A stretch of 64,000 nucleotides of DNA from Piper betle. Its lineage: Eukaryota; Streptophyta; Magnoliopsida; Piperales; Piperaceae. Below, in pieces: positions 34,989 to 51,088 of this stretch. A model generated the notes under the pieces. The model had not been told where the DNA came from. It ran no database searches and was given only the letters and a program-made list of their open reading frames with translations. The stretch is taken from the NCBI GenBank assembly GCA_033002965.1, contig JAURVB010003210.1:124001-188000 (forward strand), written 5' to 3'. Positions within the stretch are counted from its first letter, which is position 1; each line of letters begins with the position of its first letter. The position numbers were made by a program, and so were the translations under genes.

Positions 34989-37900
34989 TGGCGGGAACGT
35001 AAAGCCACACACTTTTTTAATGTTTTTGAACTCGTAATTTCGTCGTGCTTAATTTAGTTTGTTTCTTTGAAAATTTTTTATTATTAAAAAAAAATTAAAT
35101 TTTAAGTAAGCATCATTACAAGACCTAATAAAAAAAAGGTATACATGACTAATAATATTTATTTATTATTAAATTTATAATTGCCATTGACAATATTTAC
35201 CAGAAAATAATTTGCTCACTCAAAACTATATAGCCTATTGTAAAATTTTATGGTAAATTATTATTTTTATTGTCATAATTTAAAGATTTAAAAATATTTA
35301 ATTTAGAATTGATAATTTATCGAATTTAAAATGGATAATTCACCACCATTAACTATTTTATGCTCTAAAATAAATATTTGATATGAAATTATTATTTTAA
35401 AAGTTTTTAATTGAGAATAAGTACATAAAACCTCAACTACCCAATTTAATTTAAAGTTTAAATTCAATACAATTAATTTTAATAAAAATATTAAACATGG
35501 TTATCGTTCATGCACCTCACTTGATTATTTTGAGTGCTTGAGAATTTTATTTTTAATAATAGGCATTGTATATAAAAAAGGCATGGTAGAGCACGTGGAG
35601 GAGATGGTAGGCATGCGAACGTGAACTTTAGGTAACACGCACGACTCCCCGTGTCGGCCTTTGCCTAAGTGTTTTTGCCCGTTTCGGCAGAGCTTCCTCT
35701 TGTCCCAACACGTTGCAGTTCGTTGAACTGGTTAGCCGTCGCTACTAGCCTCTACCACGTGTCAACCGTTCAAGCATTTGATGAACATAACAAAATCATG
35801 TTGCTCACCTTTTGTTTTAAAAAAAACGAAAAGATCAATTCACAAGTTTCCATGAATACATGTGTATTGAATGTTTTAGTTGGTTTGTGTTGTTAATTCA
35901 TGAAATTTTGTATCAACATTGGTTATAATATAATGGCTTGCTGCTCTCATGTTGACTACTGTATTACATAACAAGCGAGCAATCAATGGAACGCAGAGTA
36001 GCGTCGACAAAGTTCTCCGGAGAAACGTTGAACCCAAGTAGTCTAAAATTGAATCCAAGTGTGACTTGTTTTTATGTCTAACCTTCATTACGATGGATGA
36101 TTCGTAGTATAGTTTTCTTTTTGTAAAACCAAAGATATAAAGTGCTAATAGTAAAATAATATAAATAGAATTAACGAGTAATTAATGTTTCGGACTACAA
36201 GATGTCGTGCTAAGGGAATAAGGGTGGGCAACGGTCAATTAAATATCAGAGAACGCATTGATCATGTTTGTCTCATGGTCAATTTCCTTCGATCAAGTCA
36301 GTCATATTTAGACACATTTAAAATTTGGTCAATATATAATTTTATTTTTATCTCATATTTATTTAATTATTTAATTATTTTATATTATAAATATTATTTT
36401 TTCTCACAAACAACTAATATCCCATTTATATAATCGTTATCTCTTTTATTTTTCTTAAATTTCTCTTATGTCAATTAGAAAAAAAATAAAATCATTTTTT
36501 AAAAAAATATTTGAATAAATAAATATTATATTACAATGTCAAAATTCAAAAAATAAGATTGATGTAAAATCTATGGCTAGATGTATGTCAAACAAGCCCT
36601 CTATTTAAATAAAAGTTTATCAAGTGTTCATCTTATTAGAGACTTAAATAGGAGATTATAAATAATAAGTAAATTGATTATAAAATATTCATCAATCGAG
36701 TTAATATGAACTGATTTAGAGAATTATTTAAATGAATTAACTATTTCTTTTGTGGATGAAGTAGTTTGATATATCATAGTGATGGAGATTAAAATAATAA
36801 AATATTTTATTTTGAAAAAATTGTTCAAGATGTTTTAGTCATTCATATGTTAGTCGTAGCCTATGAATCGATATTTAGTATTAAAGAATAAATATTTAGC
36901 TCAACTAGAAACAATTTAAGCCCAAAAATACTTAGAAGTTTTCATATGTGCCTAAAATTAGTTAAAGAGTAAATATAAAGGTAATTTATATTTTATATCT
37001 ATGCATTTTTTATTTTTGATATATTTTTTAACACATGTTCTTCTATTGCTACTATATTTTTTACTTGCAGAGATATAACGAAGTTTGTCATTAAATTTAT
37101 TTATAACCATAAATATTGAAAAATGAGAAAATTTTGATAATTATGTTGATGGGGATAGTATTCTAACATCATTATGTCTATAATGAGTACGTGAGAATGC
37201 TATATTTAATTTCTATCTATTTAATATTTTTATAATTAATTAACTCTTTTGTATATTTTTTTATGTAGGTGAGCACTATTGGATAAAGAATCAACTAACA
37301 AAATATTTTGTCTTTAAAGTATATATAATATTGGGCTACATTTTAACGTCAAAGATCGCTTTAAAACTTCTATATATTGATTTTTTTGTTTGACTCAAAA
37401 ATGTATATGAGCTAAATTTGAAAAATTTAGTAAATTATGATACTAATTGAGAGAATTCTAACTATAATATAATAAGTGATTTAGTATACTTGTTGATGTG
37501 AATGTATTGTTCTAAATTCTTAAATGTAAGGATGACTTTTATCTTCTTTTTACGTAAGTCATTTTGGGTTATTGTAGATATAAAATATCAATTTCACATA
37601 TAAATTTAATTAATTTTAATATAATCATAATTTAAATTTTTTTATAAAACATAATATTAACCTCGCAAATGTTAAAAGTATTATGCTATTAATATAAAAT
37701 ATCGGACTCTCAATCAAATAAAAAATATTTATATTTAATTTATTTTTATTATATTAAATTTAATTAGTTAAATTTAATTACATGTAATTTAGACTTCGAT
37801 CAGACTTAATAATTAAACGTCCCTGCCCAACCCTACCAACACTTGGTGGGTTGCGATTGACCCTCATTATCAGGGGGACAACTGGTGGCTTCCCGGACCA

Positions 37901-38282
37901 GCCCGGTATGTATCGGAATGTCCCGATTGGCCGGCGCTCACCATCCCGTGCGGGCCCCTACAACCAAAAATAATGAAAAGTTGATGTGGACCGGATTTCA
38001 ATATCATTGACATGGACTGTAGGTGGGGGAAGTTAGGCCCATTTGAGCTGTACCTGGCCCACTTCCAACTCTGAGTTAGATTTTCCCTTGGCCCACTGGG
38101 CCGCTTGTATGCCACTTGTACGACATTGCGAGGACAGATGTCCTTTTGCAAGGCGATCTTCTTTTTCTCTCAACTAATAAATAACCTTTTTTTTTTTCTC
38201 TCAGGGACATGTATCTTTCCATTTCGTTATATCCGCATACACGTCATGGAATACTTAATATAAGCAAATAACTTGTACACAA
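34989..38282. other. Very AT-rich spacer, no recognised gene
   Basis: No conserved coding block was seen. A GC-richer patch at about 37800-38160 (GGTGGCTTCCCGGACCAGCC) carries a short open frame on the reverse strand. It matches nothing I know and may be a transposon remnant. Confidence 0.55.
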
Positions 38283-38908
38283 GGCTATTAATTGAACTAG
38301 TAAGCCCATAAATATTTCATGTTCAGTTTGATTTGATTCAGTTCTACTCCAAATTTAATATTTAAATACTCAAACTCAAATTCAAATCTTACGAGTTAAA
38401 TTTGATCAAGACAATATTTGATTTAATTCGACTCAATTATAACTCAAACTAAACTCGTAATTTGACTCAATAAAATAATATAATTATATATATAATATCA
38501 CATATATACTCAAAATATATTTAAAATTATAAATAAATATTATTATTAACTACTTACTAAATAACGATAATAAAAAAGGTATTTTATTTTTTATTTTTTA
38601 TTTTTTTTATCAAATTTAAGTTGTCATGTAATCGAACAATCCAGATTAAAATTTGAGATAAAAACATTATTTGCCCATACTAAGATATTCATTATATATA
38701 TATATATACACTAATAAATTTAATTATAATTAATTATATTTATTTATATACAACATAAAAACAAAATAATAAAACAACATAAATGGGAAGTCTTCAAATC
38801 CAACAAAATAGTAGGACAACGTAAATGGAAAGTCTTCAAATCCAAAACTTGGAAGTTGTAGGTTCAATCCACGCTATTGAGCTCGGCTCTTGCTTGTTTA
38901 ACAACCCC
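38283..38908. repeat. Degenerate relative of the hAT-like elements
   Basis: The left part (AGGCTATTAATTGAACTAGT, then TTTAAATACTCAAACTCAAA) and the right part (TTGAGCTCGGCTCTTGCTTG ... AACAACCCCT) follow the layout of the elements at 7505 and 17386 with many C-to-T-like changes. A B-box-like AGGTTCAATCC is kept near 38868. I found no convincing target duplication. Confidence 0.6.
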
Positions 38909-39104
38909 TACTTATATACAAAAGAAAAATATTTTTTTCAAAGCAAAAATATTTTTACTATAACATGACAATTAATAAGATTCCCATGCAAGGAATAGTC
39001 ATGAATAGAACTACTATTGCCAATTCATTTCATCATTCATGATAATGAATAGTGCTCCTCCATCAAGATGTAGCATAAGAATGGTTTTGCAATGAAGTCA
39101 CAAT

Positions 39105-41901
<2,797 letters not shown>

Positions 41902-42822
41902 CGCCGACAGACACCCCCACTCGAATCCGTTCACGGCGTTGACTTGTCAAAATTATATCGATCCTATCTTTATTTTGAGTGGGCCAAAATTTGGTTATGT
42001 AAGGGAATGGGCTTTGGTTTTCTTAATTTCTTGAAGGCCCATTGTGTTTCCTTTTTTTTTTTTTTTAATGATATGATTGTGTTTTCTATTTGATGGTTTG
42101 TAAGAATGGTTTACCTTTGATTTAGCACTTAATAAAAACTTGATTTCAGAGGAGATTGAACTTTTTGAAGCTAAAATTAATTAGAGTTGTGCCTGCTTTT
42201 GACACAGTTGTAATGTTTCATGCTCGCCTCGACTTGAAGCCCCTGAAAAAATTGAACATTTTTATGCTGCAATATTATCTCTTTATAAAATATAGTTTAA
42301 AAAATAATATAAATGCATAACTTTACAATAGCTTTAGATAAGATTGTAAAGTTTTAAGACATGACTATATAATCGATGGATATTTTAGTTCTTAAGAGCA
42401 TAGTTTAAAACTCGAAATCGGGCTCCACTCACCGCGTCATAGAGTGGAGTCCCCACATAGCGCACTCTAAATTTAAATTTTTTTGTTTTTAAAAATAGCC
42501 AAGTTTGCAAAATTATATCATATATAGCCATTCCCAAAACTTTCATATCAATTATGATTAAATTTTATTATTTTTTGATTAAAGCACATAATGGATAAAA
42601 GTTATAATTTTTATTAAAAAAATAAAATTAAACTAATAAATGATAAATAGACTCTAAAATTATATTATTGATTACCTAAAGAGAAAAAAAGATTTTTTTG
42701 GAATTTTGGACCATAAAAATAAAAAATAAAATTAAATATATAATTTTGGGTGTTTGAAATTTGAATTTGAAATTTTCATATATTATTAGAAATTTGAAAT
42801 TTTGTTTTGAGCCCGTTTTTAC
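41902..42822. other. SDR upstream region and AT-rich spacer
   Basis: The stretch holds the promoter side of the SDR gene and AT-rich DNA. No gene was recognised. Confidence 0.5.
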
Positions 42823-43615
42823 TGTGCTCAAGCACAGGTAAGTTACCTGTGCTTGAGCCATCCAGCCGTTGGATTCAAATCCAACGGCTGGATAAAAAAA
42901 AAAGTTGGGGCGGCGCGCCGCCGCCCCGGCCGACGTCGTCGCCGCCGCCGCCGGCCGACCCGACGCTCGCGGCGACACCCTCCCCCCACCACCGGCGGCG
43001 ACGGGGCGGCGGATCTAGCCGCCCCGCCGCTTCCCCTGCCGGCCAGCCGCCCCGCCGCGCCACCCCCTCCCCCCCGTCCCCCGTCCCCCGCCCGACCGCC
43101 GCGCCCCGCCCGCCACCCCGCCGCGCCGCGCCCCCGGACCAACCCCGTCCCCCCGCGCCACGCCCCCCGTCCCCCGGACCACCCCGCCCGCCACCCGCGC
43201 CGCGCCCGCCAACCCTGCCACCCCGCCGGGCCGCGCCCCCCGGACCAACCCCGTCCCCCGCGCCGCGCCCCCGTCCCCCGGACCACCCTGCCCGCCACCC
43301 ACGCCGCGCCCGCCAACCCCGCCACCCCGCCGCCGCCGCGCCCCCCCGGACCAACCCCGTCCCCCCCGCGCCGCGCCCCCGTCCCCCGGACCACCCCGCC
43401 CGCCGCCCGCCACCCGCGCCCGCCATCCCCGCCACCCCGCTGCCCCCCCCCCCCCGGCCGTCGCTGTGGCCGGGCACCGCACTCCGCCGTCGCTGCGGCG
43501 GCGGCGCCGGCGGCTCCCCTTTTCAATTTTTTTTTTTGATCTTGGCCGTTGGATGCTAATCCAACGGCCAAGATCAAACTTGAGCACAGGCAGCTTGCCT
43601 GTGCTCAAGCATAGG
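42823..43615. mobile_element. Fold-back element: nested hairpins around a C-rich core
   Basis: The left end has two adjacent perfect-looking hairpins: TGTGCTCAAGCACAGGTAA with its complement (42823-42858), then ATCCAGCCGTTGGATT with AATCCAACGGCTGGAT (42860-42893). The right end has the mirror arrangement: GATCTTGGCCGTTGGAT with ATCCAACGGCCAAGATC (43538-43575), then TTGAGCACAGGCAGCTTGCCTGTGCTCAA (43579-43607). The ends are thus terminal inverted repeats of about 75 bp, each itself made of palindromes. The core at about 42905-43523 is low-complexity, C-rich on the + strand (CCCCGCC units). Long open frames on both strands here encode only Pro/Arg/Ala or Gly/Arg and are by-products of composition. 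No transposase is present and no target duplication was identified. Confidence 0.72.
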
Positions 43616-45384
43616 AAACATATTTCCTTTTGTTTTATCTAATATACTTTTATTGTGAATAATTTTTTTTAAAAAACTAAATATCATTCATCGTATGAAA
43701 TGTAAGAAAAAACATCGTTCAGAAAATTTGAAGTTAGGTTAAGAATATTTATGTTTATAAAATAAATATTATGCATTAAATATTCTTAACATATATGAAT
43801 TGGTTATACATGAAATAAATACTTGAGATCTTACTATATCTGATGTAAATTTAGACTTTTGGACTTTTGTGATAGAAAATATTCAAACTTCACCCTTTAT
43901 TATGCTTTTTATTTTTTAATTATGTAAATAAATAGTTGCATGAAATTAACATATATTATTCTTTTGATACTTGATAAATATGTGATCTACATTCCTTAAA
44001 TATATTGATTCAACTAATTTAAAAGAAAGAAAATATGTTTTGATTACTTTTATAAATTGAGGAGACAAATTATAAAATCAGTTATTATGAAGTCATTTAT
44101 GAAATTTAAATCGTCAAACCATAAAATAGAGTCAAATTGGGGAGTTTTAGAGTTGAAAAGAAGTTTTAAAACTATACTTGAAAGAAACTATATGTATATA
44201 TGACGCTTATTGATTTTGAATCATCTCAAGTAACTCGATTACAAATAAATCAAATTAACAATTTTATTCGTTTAATGAACATCCCTGTAAATGATAGCAA
44301 GTTTGGGTCAATCAATTTCCGAATTAGTGAGCTTGGTTAACCCGGTTAACCAATTAATCATTTTCAGCCCTAATTGCTATTACGCTATGTATATATTGCC
44401 CCCATTCAATTTATTATGCGATCATGTGTAAAAAAAATATTTAACATATTTTTATTTGTCAATTAAGAAATTTTTTCTTAGTCAGCAGCCAAAACCACCA
44501 ATATATTCATATATATATATATATATGACTTTTAAATTATCTTCTCAATACAATTACAAAAAACCTCTGGGCTTGTCGGCGGATTAATTTAGTCGATAGA
44601 TTATTGTTTTATGCGGACTTAATTAAAGCCATTTATCATGGAATCCTAACTAGCTAGTCCTTACAAGCTTGAGGTCACGGGTCCCATACCCATTTGTAAA
44701 TAATTCATAGAAATACAAAGAAGATAACAATCAAAATAGAACAATTAGCGGAACCTAACATGTGTCGACTGTTGACACTTGAACCTTAATTGATCTCATT
44801 CATTCTACAAAAATTTAATGACACTGGTCTTGGTCGAATTTCGAAGGACAGGATATGAAGTGGTCATAGGGAAATCCAAGCAGCAATATTTTTAGGTGGC
44901 CCAACTGCGTTTTTATATACTTTATAATCATATACTAATTACTTAATTAATTCATTGATGTATCTTATTTTGTTGGAGGCTTGTGGAAATAGTAGGTGTA
45001 GATGGATATGGATTAGAACCAACTTGACAGATATATCTAATATAAATTTCTGGGCAAGCAAGTTGGAATGCCAGAAGTCCTAAACTGTTAATTATCTTAT
45101 AATTAAAAACTGTCAATTGAGCTGATTAAGCACTGTTGATGATCACAATAATGTCTCTACGTACATTAAAAATAAAGTGATTAAGCAGCCATATCATATT
45201 GCTGACAATTAGCATCTTATCATTGACAAGAAGTAATTGATTGTTTGGTGAGCATGCATCTTTCCCGTTTTTTAATTACTTAAATCCTAAGAGGTAATTA
45301 ATTGGCTATAAATCAACCCTTCATCCTACGAACTAATTAATTTATATATGCACGCAATAATTGATCAGCTACACTGTAAAGATA
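43616..45384. other. AT-rich spacer, no recognised gene
   Basis: Nothing with coding character was seen. An AT dinucleotide run lies near 44510-44526. Confidence 0.55.
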
Positions 45385-45758
45385 TAGGCTTTTCTCCACA
45401 TTTAAAAAATATAGTGAAGAAAAATATCACTTTTATTCACGCCTTTTTCACACCAATTTTTATTATAAAGGAAAAAGTTAGACTTAATTTTATATTTAAA
45501 AAATTGTAAAGGTGAAGAATATATGTTAATTTTTAAATTTTTATCCACTACAAAAAACATGAAGAAACTTTCCTCCAACTTATTTTTCTCCACTCTACTT
45601 TTTTCGGGTTTTAAAATCAATGAACATTTTTTGGAGTAGAGAAAAATTAGAAAATTAATATATATTCACCTTCAAATGTTATTAAATACAGAAAAAAATT
45701 ATAACTTTTCTCCTCCACATTTAAAAATGGTGCGGAAAAGACGTGAAGAAAAGCCTTT
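45385..45758. mobile_element. Palindromic MITE-like element, about 374 bp
   Basis: The left arm TAGGCTTTTCTCCACATTTA pairs with the right arm near 45712-45758 (CTCCACATTTAAAAATGG is also found there, and GTGAAGAAAAGCCTT at the end). Inner strings GGTGAAGAATATATG and TATATATTCACC are also inverted about a centre near 45575. The whole can fold into one long imperfect hairpin. There is no coding capacity; target duplications were not clear. Confidence 0.6.
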
Positions 45759-47392
45759 TTATTTTTTTGTAGAGTCAGTGTCATTTCAAAAGTTATTGTT
45801 TTTATTTTATGCATGTTTTTTTCTAAAATATATATTCAAAGCGTGCATAATGACATGGTGTTTTCTAGGGTTGTAAGGCCCCCCTTAAATTTTTTATTTA
45901 GAAGGGTATCAGCCAACTATAATAGCTTTAACATTCATATTGGTCTCGCATGTGTTCTTCGATTATTGAAGCTTTGATAGGAAAACATTTAACTACCAGT
46001 GCTCTTTATTAGTGCCCCAATTCTTCGTTGAACCCCTCTCTGAGTCTGGTGGGAAATGTGAGAGTCTCTCTTAGAAAAGCTCTTGGAGAAGGGACTAAGG
46101 AAGGGAAGTCTTGTACTGAACAGGTCAATTTGAGTTCTAGATTAGAAAAAACATAACGGGAGGCGACTATTTCGCACAGTCCCAACTATATCTTGGCAAA
46201 ATTAAAATAAGTTACATTTTATATAATTTATATAAATTAAAAATCTAATTTGAATTTTTTAGTTGGTCCCATGTAATAATATACATATATATATAATAGA
46301 GAGAATAAGTAAGTGGTTAATAAAATTTTATTTTATTTTTTGACATCAATATGAAGTACTTTAGATTTTTAAAAATATGCCAGTTTAAAGATAATTTAGA
46401 TGAAAGAGTTAAAAGGTGTAGTTCATATAAAGTTGAAAATTTATAAATACCTATAATATTTATTTTTATATTTATCTATGTAGATTTTGAGTAAACAAAC
46501 CTACTAAATTACTTCAAACAAAAGGTGTAGTTCATATAAATTGTCTGATGTGAGTGGAATGATTTTGAAATTAAGTGTCATTCTTATCGGAACAAGATAG
46601 AACTGTAAACAGAATGTTAAAGAGGTAAAACAAAAGCTCAGTGTGAAGGTTTTAATCATCATGTATTAATTAAGCATATACTAATCCAAGACACGCAGAT
46701 GACGGTACAAGGCATCTAGCCAGCGTTATATGTCAAATCCTGAGTTGTTGGAGTACGTGACATTGATTTATTTATGCATGGCCGATGTGATTTTTTAGTT
46801 AATCAAAGTTTTATTTAAGAGACCATAAGATAGTTTATTTATAATCGGGAAGCTTATTTATTAACAGCTCTTGTAGCATTGAGATCTTCCATGTTAGCTA
46901 GTACACATCCATTACGAAACGACGTCAACAGCAATGCAGTATCTCTTATTGAGCAGCTTGTCCTTTGTGTTTAAGATAATGCAAACTACATCAAGGATGA
47001 TCTCAGAGGTATGAAGTTTGCTAGTTCATACATAATATTGTGTGCTAGCTGATTAAATATTTGAGAACACATGTGAGGAAGAATACCAATTTCTTAGTGT
47101 GTGTTTTTATGAAACATATGCAGAATATGCAAAATACAAACACTGAAACACAGAAAGCTAGTTTAACTATTGGTATTGAAATTATTCAATATTTTATGTA
47201 AGAAATCTTTGGGAATTTTCATTGTTTAGGCGACTTTGACCAAAGCCAACCATGTTTAAGTAGATTGAATTTCGGATGTGAGCGGCTTGAGAGCCTCTTA
47301 CCATTGCATTCATCAATCAAAACTTCAGGTTACTCATTTCATGATAAGTAATGATTTTTTAAAGATGCCATTTGAGTCTTCAGAAGTAAAAC
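45759..47392. other. AT-rich spacer, no recognised gene
   Basis: No coding block or clear repeat was recognised. Confidence 0.5.
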
Positions 47393-47397
47393 TACAT

Positions 47398-47840
47398 CAC
47401 TAGTAGAAAAAATAGCTTTTCGTCACAAAAAATTTATCATCAAAATTTTTGGTGATAATTTTAGCCTTGGAATTGACACCGAAATTTGGTAGTAACAATT
47501 GACTAGTCACTGAGCATTAGTGGGCTTGTAATATGACACCGAGTTGTCATTAAAATTTCCGGTGGCTGATTATACCCACTGAACTGCTGCCAAAAATTTG
47601 GTGACTAAACGAAATAGTCGCCAAACTGTCACTGTAGTCACCGAATTGTCACCGTATTTGGGTGACAGTTTGACGACACCATTTCCTTCGGTGTCAAGTT
47701 GTTGATTAAGGAGTTAGTTACTGAAACCTACCATCGAAACATTCGGTGGCTGATTATATCCCATTGAAAGTTTACCCACCGAACTGCCATAAAAAAGTTT
47801 TGGTCATTATACCCACCAGAAGGCTATCTTCCCACTAGTG
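47398..47840. mobile_element. CACTA-like non-autonomous element, 443 bp
   Basis: The left end CACTAGTAGAAAAAATAGC and right end GCTATCTTCCCACTAGTG are inverted repeats with a few mismatches, beginning and ending as CACTA (En/Spm) elements do. The flanks are TACAT on both sides (47393-47397 and 47841-47845), a 5-bp direct repeat, although CACTA elements usually make 3 bp. The inside is rich in inverted short strings around GGTGACAATTCGGTG and CACCGAA. There is no coding capacity. Confidence 0.78.
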
Positions 47841-47845
47841 TACAT

Positions 47846-50180
47846 ATAAAACCAAAATTTAAGAAAAATAATTCTCATAATTTTTAATCTTTCTTTTACT
47901 CTCGAGAAGTTTCAATGCTTCTAAATTAAGTTAAAGAGTCAAGTCAAAACCCTAATCACGGCCTTCACTGCACTCCATAAGCATGCAGTTAGTAGAATAT
48001 TGGACTATAAGAAAAACATGGTTTCATCAATAAAAAAGCATCATTAATATAAAGAAATTCTTTTGGAGATTATTTGTGATGAAGTATTTGAAGCTTCAGT
48101 GACAAAATTTTTGTCATCAAACCACTATTTATTTAACGATGAATCAATCATAAAATGTTAAAAATTATATAGGATGAATAATCATGACCATATTTTCAAA
48201 ATAGATCGAGAACCGAGGTCCGAGAGTACTAGCTTGTCACAAATACAACTCAATTAATTCATCTTTGACAAATTAGAAACTTAATTAATTACTCACCTCA
48301 TAATTAGTTCAATATTATTCTAGACTCTCAAAGGCACAGGGCCGGCGGCATTATTAGAAAAATACTACAATGATCCCTAAAAAACACCCAATATATTTAT
48401 ACTTGGTCTATACTTAAATGAAAAATTGTAAATATAAACGATGTTTTTTTTAATTAAAATCGTAAATATATACAATGTGATTTTTTAATAATCAATTTCT
48501 TATTTAGTCATAGAAAGGCAGCTAATTATGGTCCAAACAATAATTGACTAGGGTTAAAGTTTAATCATAGTATTAAATGGCTCAGCAAAAAAATATTTTC
48601 TACAATTTATAAAAACAGATAACCATATGGCAAGGTCTTAAAGAGCATATTTGTTTATTATTTTTTAACTAATATATAGAGAACTAAGTTTGGACCAAGC
48701 ACCAACCATACTATTGCTTTAGTACATATAATAAAAAATATGTTAATTATTAATCAAAATGACTGCTAATTTCTATCTGTAGGTCCAAGTAGCTGTACTT
48801 ACTGGTCATGATTTTAATTGGGTGGTTAATAATTTCTACCGATGGCAACGTAGGTGTATGCTCACAAAGGCGCATTTTACATATTTTCGTCTAGTCGTGT
48901 GCAATGTTTAATGTTGAAATTAATTAGCAGAGCCTTGAACATCAATTCCATGCCAAGTTAGGCACTTGTCCACCAAAACTAATTTCTTCTTCTCTATAAC
49001 CTCGATCCATCTTCGACAAGGAAATTGATTGGCTCTACCTTTCCACAATCCATATAGATGCTTCCCTTGTCTAGTAGCATAATCAAGACTACCCACAACT
49101 GAGATTTGAAAAAGAAAGGGAACAGTAAATATTATCAGAAAACTTCATCATTTGGATCCCAAAATAAAGACACGTATCCACAAGCTGGTTTACATGACTT
49201 GGAAGAATCTCATACCATTGTGAACAAGAAGACATGGATTAATTATAAGCATTTTAACCAAGCTTTGAATATTATTTGCTCATGTAGGCTCCGACCATTT
49301 GGGATTATAGGCATGGGGTAAATCCACCAAATGAGCCAAACATGACGACTAAACACACAACATGTCGGGTCCATATCTTTCAGTCTTAGTGCCTACATAC
49401 ATCTAGGGTTTTGAATCAATAAGATAGTTAAACATAAAAAATAATTGAAGACTAGTAGTCAGATTGATTAAGGTCTGAATTAGTTCCTCTCAGTGTCTCG
49501 ATCGCTGGTCCACATAATATGAATACATGCAACACGGCTTCCATATCAACATCAAGGAAGACCGGCCTTTTGTCAACAATGCTTTCCTCACAATCCCTGC
49601 TTACTAACATAGACAACATCTTTGAAAAATGTTATGGTATGTCTTGTCTATCCTTGGTCTATATGTCCATACTAAAGCTGTCATCATACGCATCAATACG
49701 GTATAAGTTTATAATCTGTACGTTCTAGTAAAAATACAATTGGTTACGTATGCTCCCATGTTAATTAACATTATTTATGTTATGCGGACAGTGGAACCTA
49801 GTTGTGAAGATGAACACAAATAGAAGAAAAAATGTTCATAAATATTGTAATATTATACTATCCATACCAACTAGTATATTTGTTAAAAAATATCATAGCA
49901 TACCAACGTTTGATGTACCTATATTTTTCGTTCCAAAATGACTCCTCATTTCATGTGGCCATACCCACCTAATTGCGCTAAAGCTTCCTCTGAAAAGCTA
50001 GCTAAGGCATTTTCTTGCCAGACCCTTCTTCTCTAATCAGATTCTCATGTAGCTTTCACTCATTCATTGTTATTTTCTTCAATTTGGGAGAAGACCCACA
50101 ACATCTTCTTCTTCTTCCTCTTCTCCTTCCATCTGTTTTCATCACCTTAAATCCTTCTGTTGGCTGCAAAAAGGATAGAT
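47846..50180. other. Spacer and upstream region of zinc-finger gene 1
   Basis: AT-rich DNA with no gene recognised. The last 200 bases are pyrimidine-rich (TTCTTCTTCTTCCTCTTCTCC) and are probably the 5' leader of the zinc-finger gene. Confidence 0.5.
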
Positions 50181-51088
50181 ATGGATCATTACCCATCATA
50201 CTGGATGTGGGCTAGGAGAGATCTGAGCGATCATCCTCGTTTGCGGTCTACACCAGGCGATCCATGGGACCAAGAGCAAGCTTTTGCCGAGGATTCTTCA
50301 TTGGCTTTAGGAGGGTCTGTGTGGCCGCCCAGGTCTTACACTTGCAGCTTCTGTAGGAGAGAGTTCCGGTCTGCTCAAGCACTCGGAGGCCACATGAACG
50401 TCCATAGAAGGGATAGGGCAAGACTAAAACAATCCTCGGACAACATGGTAGAGGATAAAGTTGATCACCACCATCAACATGCTGTACAATTACCCAATCC
50501 TTTGTTTACAGAATACCCACCTCAAATCTGCACCAACGGGGAGGTTAGTGACAATAGTTACAAGCATAAGACCTTGTTTTCTCCGGCCTACTCTTTTGGC
50601 GCTATTATTGGAGTACAACAAGAAACCCATCAGAGGAACTTGTTTTCATTCATGTCTAGCACTTTATCTTCTCACAAGGTAGTTGTCTCTGATTCCAATT
50701 ATTATGTGGAAGACTCGAGGGCAGAGAAAAATAAGTTTATGCCAAATGAAGTGCAGAAAGAGTTTGTGCCCAAGTCAGATGGTGTTGATTCTTGTTGCTT
50801 GATTGATTCCACGAGGAAGAGAAGGCAAAGGAGTGTAGATGAAGACGGGGTTGAAGAAGATAAAGATATTCATAAGAGGCGACGGGGGTTGATTTGTCCT
50901 CATCAATCTTGAGTGATAATGTTTCTGATTCTGAGAAGAGGAGAGAAGAAACATCTTTGCTTTGCTTTCTAGAACCAAGTTCCGGTACTGTAAGACGGCA
51001 TGTCCGATCTGAGATAGCTGCAGCTCACTCTAGTTCAGAGCACTTGGATCTTGAGCTTAGACTTGGGGGTTTTCCCAAGGTTACTTGA
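50181..51088 (+). CDS. SUPERMAN-like C2H2 zinc-finger repressor; frame broken by one base
   Basis: Single-finger plant transcription repressor. The start is the first ATG (50181). Residues 53-84 are [20 protein letters not shown] with [12 protein letters not shown]: Cys55, Cys58, His71, His75 and the plant QALGGH motif, preceded by WPPRSYTC as in SUPERMAN. As written the frame ends at 50910-50912 after 243 codons (ending [11 protein letters not shown]). The next frame, entered at a G5 run (50884-50888), continues [20 protein letters not shown] and ends with the EAR repression motif LDLELRLGG (51043-51069) and a stop at 51086-51088. The family architecture is finger plus C-terminal LDLELRL, so the two parts belong together and one base appears to be missing. 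Basic KRRRQR-type strings near residue 210-235 may be nuclear signals. SUPERMAN relatives set floral and organ boundaries; the role here is unknown. Confidence 0.85.

Noticed and set aside
42807..43608. Open frames of about 200-250 codons on both strands
   Set aside because: They are Pro/Arg/Ala- or Gly/Arg-only translations of the C-rich low-complexity core of the fold-back element and are open in several frames at once.
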